From an uncultured Catenibacterium sp. (GTDB lineage Bacteria > Bacillota_I > Bacilli_A > Erysipelotrichales > Coprobacillaceae), in contig CAAFPB010000280.1 of the NCBI GenBank assembly GCA_900764725.1, positions 1 to 6,312 on the forward strand: a stretch of DNA of 6,312 nt. The letters are read 5' to 3'. The notes under the pieces are model-generated. The model did no database searches, was not told the origin of the DNA, and saw only the letters and a program-made list of their open reading frames with translations. Position numbers and translations under genes: made by a program. Positions 4,552 to 6,312 of this stretch are shown here, piece by piece. Each line of letters starts with the position of its first letter. Position 1 is the first letter of the stretch.

Positions 4552-6246
4552 ATGAACCTATTACAACTCACAATAGAAACATTTGATAAGAATGTTGAGA
4601 CTGACTTCACTTCATTTAAGAATCATATAAATTATATTGAAGATCATAATACAGTCATCAATGGTCTCACATTCGCTTTTTTTGGTTTAACAGAAATTAT
4701 TATTAAGAGAGTTTATCTTACATTTGAACTAAACAATACTACACATACTATTGAACGTATGTATCAATCAGGAAGATGTATTCTTCGATGTGATAATCTA
4801 GAAAATGAAGAAGCAAAGCACCATATCCACAATATTTTAAATATGAACTATAATCAATTCTTGCATCAATTTATTATGCCTTCTTCTTTTATAGAAACTT
4901 GGATTCAATCACCTACAGAAGAACTTATGCGTTCCTTTTTATCTACAAAACCTGTTATGACTAGTGATACAAAAATGATAGAGGAACAGATTAATGATAC
5001 AATGACTTTCTTAAATAGTTATGAAGATTATTTAAGTGCACGAGCTTATATTACTAAGAATAAGCCTTATTTATCTCTTTATTCCATTCATTTAGATCAA
5101 CTAGAAAAATCATTAGAAGATAAGAAAAAGAAAGTATTACGTGAAATTGAACTAGTCACTGAACTAGATGATATGGAAAAGAAAGCAGCTATCAGAAAGA
5201 AACAACAGCAGACAATAGATAAAAGAAGAGATGGACTCAATGCATTATCTTTACTCTATGATGAATACTTAATATCACAGGACCATTTATTTGATTTAGA
5301 AGCATCTTATACACGTGCTGTTTATCTATATGGTAGTGAAAATGATGACTATATGCGTATGTATCACCATTATATGAATAGTATTGCAGGTATACTTGCA
5401 AAGGATTTAAGGGAAGGAACACCTTGTCCCGTATGTGGATCAATTCATCATCCTAAACCTTGTTTAATAGAAGGAAGAGAAGTATCTCAGGAACTTCTTT
5501 TTAAGAAAGAGGCTATATTAAAAAAAACAAGAGAAGATCTAGAAAAAAAACGCTTAGAAAAAGCAACCTATATGGTACGTCATCAAAGACTCATAGAAAA
5601 GATTATAGAAAAGAAAAAAGAACTACATATTACAGAAGATATTTCTAAAGAAATGTTTATCAGGGAACTTAGTGTATTAAATACAGATTACTTATCTCAT
5701 TATAAGAAAGACAAGAAGCTCTTAGATGAAATAGGCTATCTACATAAATTAGAAAAACACCTGCCAGCACTTAAACAAGATTATCATGAAATACTTATGG
5801 CAATAGAAGAAGTGAAAGAAGAATATCTCACATTACAGAAGAAGATAGAACATGCAGAAAAGTTCTGTGATGACATTATTCAAAAATATTCTTTTATTAT
5901 GTATGTTGATGAAGATATCATAGAAAATAAGAAGAAGCAGTGTTTAAATAATCAAAAGATTCTTACATTACTTCATAAACAGACTATACCTCTAGAAGGA
6001 GATGTTACATCTTTTATCACTCAATTAATGAATACTGCAAACCGTTTACTCAAACAAATCACCCATGATCGTCTTCAACTTATTCTTGATAATAAACTCT
6101 ATCTTCAAGAAGAGGATCATCTCTCTTTAGTAGAGGAATCTTCAATGAAGAACCTATGTATAATTGTTTTAGGATATAGTCTCTCTTCTTTGATTCCCGA
6201 ATTGCAAGCAGAAACTGGAAATAAGAAGATAAATCAGTTTTTATAG
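4552..6246 (+). CDS. SbcC/Rad50-like zinc-hook coiled-coil protein with degenerate ATPase motifs
   Basis: A 564-residue divergent relative of SbcC, the ATPase of the SbcCD DNA-end nuclease; canonical SbcC is about 1000 residues or more. The start has AGGAGG (4541-4546), 5 bases away. Clear signs of the family are the zinc hook AGILAKDLREGTPCPVCGS (279-297; C292, C295), the flanking coiled coils (about 178-250 and 312-470), and an N-lobe that tracks SbcC (MNLLQLTIETF at 1-11; ILNMNYNQFLHQFIMP at 95-110). Yet the Walker A region reads IEDHNT (29-34) where GAGKTT/S is expected, the Q-loop MIAQGEF has become IMPSSFI (108-114), and the C-lobe signature SGGE has become ESSM (529-532). The protein stops at INQFL, where the Walker B strand should begin. 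ATP hydrolysis therefore looks impossible. No sbcD lies upstream, where it normally would; ktrA does. The frame is open throughout, so it is either a maintained pseudoenzyme or a young pseudogene. Its role is unknown. Confidence 0.8.
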   Translation: MNLLQLTIETFDKNVETDFTSFKNHINYIEDHNTVINGLTFAFFGLTEIIIKRVYLTFELNNTTHTIERMYQSGRCILRCDNLENEEAKHHIHNILNMNYNQFLHQFIMPSSFIETWIQSPTEELMRSFLSTKPVMTSDTKMIEEQINDTMTFLNSYEDYLSARAYITKNKPYLSLYSIHLDQLEKSLEDKKKKVLREIELVTELDDMEKKAAIRKKQQQTIDKRRDGLNALSLLYDEYLISQDHLFDLEASYTRAVYLYGSENDDYMRMYHHYMNSIAGILAKDLREGTPCPVCGSIHHPKPCLIEGREVSQELLFKKEAILKKTREDLEKKRLEKATYMVRHQRLIEKIIEKKKELHITEDISKEMFIRELSVLNTDYLSHYKKDKKLLDEIGYLHKLEKHLPALKQDYHEILMAIEEVKEEYLTLQKKIEHAEKFCDDIIQKYSFIMYVDEDIIENKKKQCLNNQKILTLLHKQTIPLEGDVTSFITQLMNTANRLLKQITHDRLQLILDNKLYLQEEDHLSLVEESSMKNLCIIVLGYSLSSLIPELQAETGNKKINQFL

Positions 6247-6312
6247 AAAATAGTATTATCAGTTACATTAAGTTTAGCTAGTTCGTTAAGAAATAGTTCT
6301 TCAGAAGAAAGA
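6234..6312 (-). CDS. Possible C-terminal end of a convergent gene (partial)
   Basis: On the minus strand one frame is open from the right edge to a TGA at 6236-6234, giving 25 codons ending in AKLNVTDNTIFYKN. The residue mix (LSSEELFLNELAKL, then a polar tail) looks protein-like, but an open stretch of this length can arise by chance in AT-rich DNA. It would overlap the end of the SbcC-like gene by 13 bp, tail to tail. No family can be assigned, and no terminator is visible between the two genes. Confidence 0.35.
   Translation of the reverse strand, partial: LSSEELFLNELAKLNVTDNTIFYKN

Noticed and set aside
5237..5443. Minus-strand 68-codon open frame inside the SbcC-like gene
   Set aside because: It lies opposite the zinc-hook approach, with Tyr/His-rich non-globular composition typical of an antisense shadow.
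1..6312. CRISPR array, tRNA, rRNA or insertion sequence
   Set aside because: No repeat-spacer pattern, cloverleaf, rRNA stretch, transposase frame or terminal inverted repeats were seen.

Overview
This is a low-GC, Gram-positive-type (Firmicutes/Bacillota) window. The evidence is AT-rich DNA, strong AGGAGG Shine-Dalgarno sites, near-consensus sigma-A promoters, two cre-like (CcpA) boxes, an L-lactate dehydrogenase and a KtrAB-type potassium system. The mix suggests a fermentative gut Firmicute, perhaps of the Erysipelotrichia/Coprobacillaceae kind; that placement is an impression, not a demonstration. Positions 1-21 are Illumina adapter sequence, so genuine DNA starts at about 22 and the left edge is an assembly end.

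Layout: (1) 22-284, minus strand: N-terminal 87 codons of a TetR-family regulator, cut by the contig end. (2) 285-537: a divergent control region with the tetR promoter, a TGAC-N5-GTCA operator candidate on it, an unassigned 18-bp near-palindrome, two cre-like boxes 33 bp apart, and the ldh promoter. (3) 538-1533: L-lactate dehydrogenase with substrate-specificity and FBP-site residues intact, closed by a strong terminator. (4) 1648-4507: a plus-strand cluster of a six-helix membrane protein (DUF2238/YjdF-like), a KtrB/TrkH potassium channel subunit and its KtrA RCK regulator, ending in a terminator whose stem contains the ktrA stop codon. (5) 4552-6246: a 564-residue SbcC/Rad50-like protein with a textbook zinc hook but no recognisable Walker A, Q-loop, signature or Walker B motif and no adjacent sbcD. 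(6) 6234-6312, minus strand: a possible C-terminal end of a convergent gene.

How the genes work together: ldh reoxidises NADH at the end of glycolysis and appears to be under carbon control through CcpA. KtrB and KtrA form one potassium importer, gated by nucleotide binding to the RCK ring; the upstream membrane protein has no known role in it. The SbcC-like protein is the real oddity: the ATPase lobes look dead while the reading frame and hook are kept, which suggests a repurposed pseudoenzyme or a gene in decay. A window-wide pattern is that proposed promoters sit only 6-11 nt upstream of the Shine-Dalgarno, so predicted 5' leaders are very short.
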